This document shows, one piece after another, positions 62,681 through 63,243 of a stretch of DNA of 63,243 nucleotides. Position numbers and translations under genes: made by a program. The notes below the pieces were generated by a model, which was given only the letters and a program-made list of their open reading frames with translations, did not search any database and was not told where the DNA came from. The stretch's first letter is position 1, and each line of letters opens with the position of its first letter. Source of the stretch: Butyrivibrio sp. (GTDB lineage Bacteria > Bacillota > Clostridia > Lachnospirales > Lachnospiraceae); NCBI GenBank assembly GCA_015056495.1, contig SVGC01000021.1:1-63243 (forward strand), in the 5' to 3' direction.

Positions 62681-62715
62681 TGGTACTAACATGGTCAATA
62701 AAATTATGTAAACCA
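62681..62715. repeat. Second, imperfect inverted repeat with an ATTATGTAAACCA arm
   Basis: ATTATGTAAACCA (62703-62715) differs by one base from the arms at 62429-62469; the left side TGGTACTAACAT (62681-62692) is only a partial match. A further echo is TCATAATTATCGG (62442-62454) versus TCATAATTATTGG (62738-62750). I see no ORF in 62400-62880. Confidence 0.55.
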
Positions 62716-62879
62716 TTTTTACTCACTGACAGCCTTGTCATAATTATTGGTGTTCATGTGAAAAACTCTTCAAGATCGCGCAAAATAGGCTCTGCGACGA
62801 AGTCTCCTTCAAATGGTAGCTTTTGATCACACCAGAATTGCAACTACAATATACATAAAATAATCTTTCGGATAGCTGA

Positions 62880-62908
62880 TTGACTTTTATTAAAATTATG
62901 AATATGAT
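62880..62908 (+). promoter_or_regulatory. Promoter of the T-box unit
   Basis: TTGACT (62880-62885), 17 bases, then TATGAT (62903-62908). Confidence 0.7.
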
Positions 62909-62914
62909 ATCTAC

Positions 62915-63168
62915 TATAAATATGACTTAAGTTTTTCTTAAAGGTCATTATTATTGAAGCGATGAAGAAGAGGAGTACATGTTGAAAGCTCTCAGAGAAT
63001 GCGTCCGGACCGCTTTTTAGCGTACGCTGTGAGGATGCTGAGTGGAAGATGTGGAAGGTTGCTTTGGAGCTTGTTTTTAATGAGGCAGTATGTTGTTCGT
63101 ACTGTGAAATAAGGTGGTACCGCGTTTATGACGCCCTTATCCGGAAGTCCCCGGATAGGGGCTTTTCT
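62915..63168 (+). promoter_or_regulatory. T-box leader (tRNA-sensing) with terminator
   Basis: The 5' part holds GAAGAGGAGTA and a CAGAGAATGCG segment of stem I. The T-box AAGGTGGTACCGCG is at 63111-63124, and a perfect terminator (GCCCTTATCCGG with CCGGATAGGGGC, then TTTTCTT) ends the leader. The TGGT bulge would pair with an ACCA end, meaning a tRNA with discriminator base A. The specifier codon cannot be fixed with confidence. The controlled gene (an aminoacyl-tRNA synthetase or amino-acid gene) is beyond the window. Confidence 0.9.
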
Positions 63169-63189
63169 TGTGTAGCATCTTTTAATAAA

Positions 63190-63208
63190 CCCCCTGCTCT
63201 GCAGGGGG
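63190..63208 (+). other. Small GC-rich hairpin downstream of the T-box
   Basis: CCCCCTGC-TCT-GCAGGGGG is a perfect 8-bp stem between the T-box terminator and the window end, with no T-run after it. Confidence 0.5.
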
Positions 63209-63243
63209 ACAACAGCTGCTTCAGCTTACAGTAAAAAACCTCC

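Noticed and set aside
62400..62880. Chromosomal oriC
   Set aside because: There is only one consensus DnaA box, and no dnaA, dnaN or AT-rich unwinding element order; I keep it as an unexplained repeat region.
63049..63234. 61-codon ORF at the window end
   Set aside because: It runs through the T-box sequence and its terminator.

Overview
The window looks like chromosomal DNA of a low-GC Firmicute, most likely a rumen or gut Lachnospiraceae of the Butyrivibrio/Pseudobutyrivibrio type. The grounds are strong GGAGG ribosome sites, AddAB rather than RecBCD, a T-box leader, a ZTP riboswitch, a split PurO-type IMP cyclohydrolase plus stand-alone AICAR transformylase, an RNAP-associated HelD, and a Gram-positive style polysaccharide-utilisation locus with LplB/YtcP-type permeases. 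The genus is an inference; no rRNA or other phylogenetic marker gene lies in the window.

Layout. 1-4 kb: end of an MMPL exporter and a heptad-repeat lipoprotein. 4.4-8.2 kb: an 84-residue orphan, a GH13 alpha-glucosidase behind a LacI-type operator, and a MATE exporter. 8.3-11.7 kb: two riboswitch units, a yybP-ykoY (Mn2+) leader with a CaCA antiporter and a ZTP leader with the last two steps of IMP synthesis. 11.8-18.2 kb: an EAL phosphodiesterase, MetF, HelD and a tRNA-dihydrouridine synthase. 18.3-19.3 kb: a gene-poor patch with a multi-hairpin repeat, a perfectly periodic 74-bp tandem array and a broken antitoxin-like gene. 19.3-28.0 kb: an unrecognised 547-residue protein, a GH25/SH3 wall hydrolase, a heterodimeric ABC exporter, an SDR and a SIMPL protein.

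28.2-49.1 kb is a glycan locus: GH28-like, GH43 (exo-galactanase-like), GH43 (xylosidase/arabinofuranosidase-like), GH88, GH31, a nitrilase-fold amidohydrolase, a heparinase II/III-type lyase, two sugar permeases, a membrane AraC sensor-regulator, a solute-binding lipoprotein, a soluble AraC regulator and a CE12-like esterase with SLH-like modules. Only the binding protein and the membrane proteins carry export or membrane signals. The locus therefore appears to import acidic oligosaccharides and break them down in the cytoplasm: the lyase makes unsaturated uronyl ends, GH88 removes them, and GH43, GH28 and GH31 trim the rest. The nitrilase member is unexpected.

49.3-62.4 kb: AddB, AddA, HflX, AsnA, an HPr-like protein lacking the phosphorylated histidine, and a nuclease-XPD helicase fusion preceded by a terminator-like hairpin that holds its ribosome site. 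62.4-63.2 kb is non-coding: inverted repeats with TTATGTTAACC-type arms, a DnaA box, then a promoter and a T-box leader for a gene beyond the window.

Two families of dispersed palindromic repeats run through the window: a roughly 125-bp chain of hairpins (full copies at 4.0 and 18.3 kb, partial copies at 6.7 and 56.8 kb) and short REP-like palindromes with a GGGGACG core (4.8, 11.7, 13.8, 27.1 and 47.2 kb).
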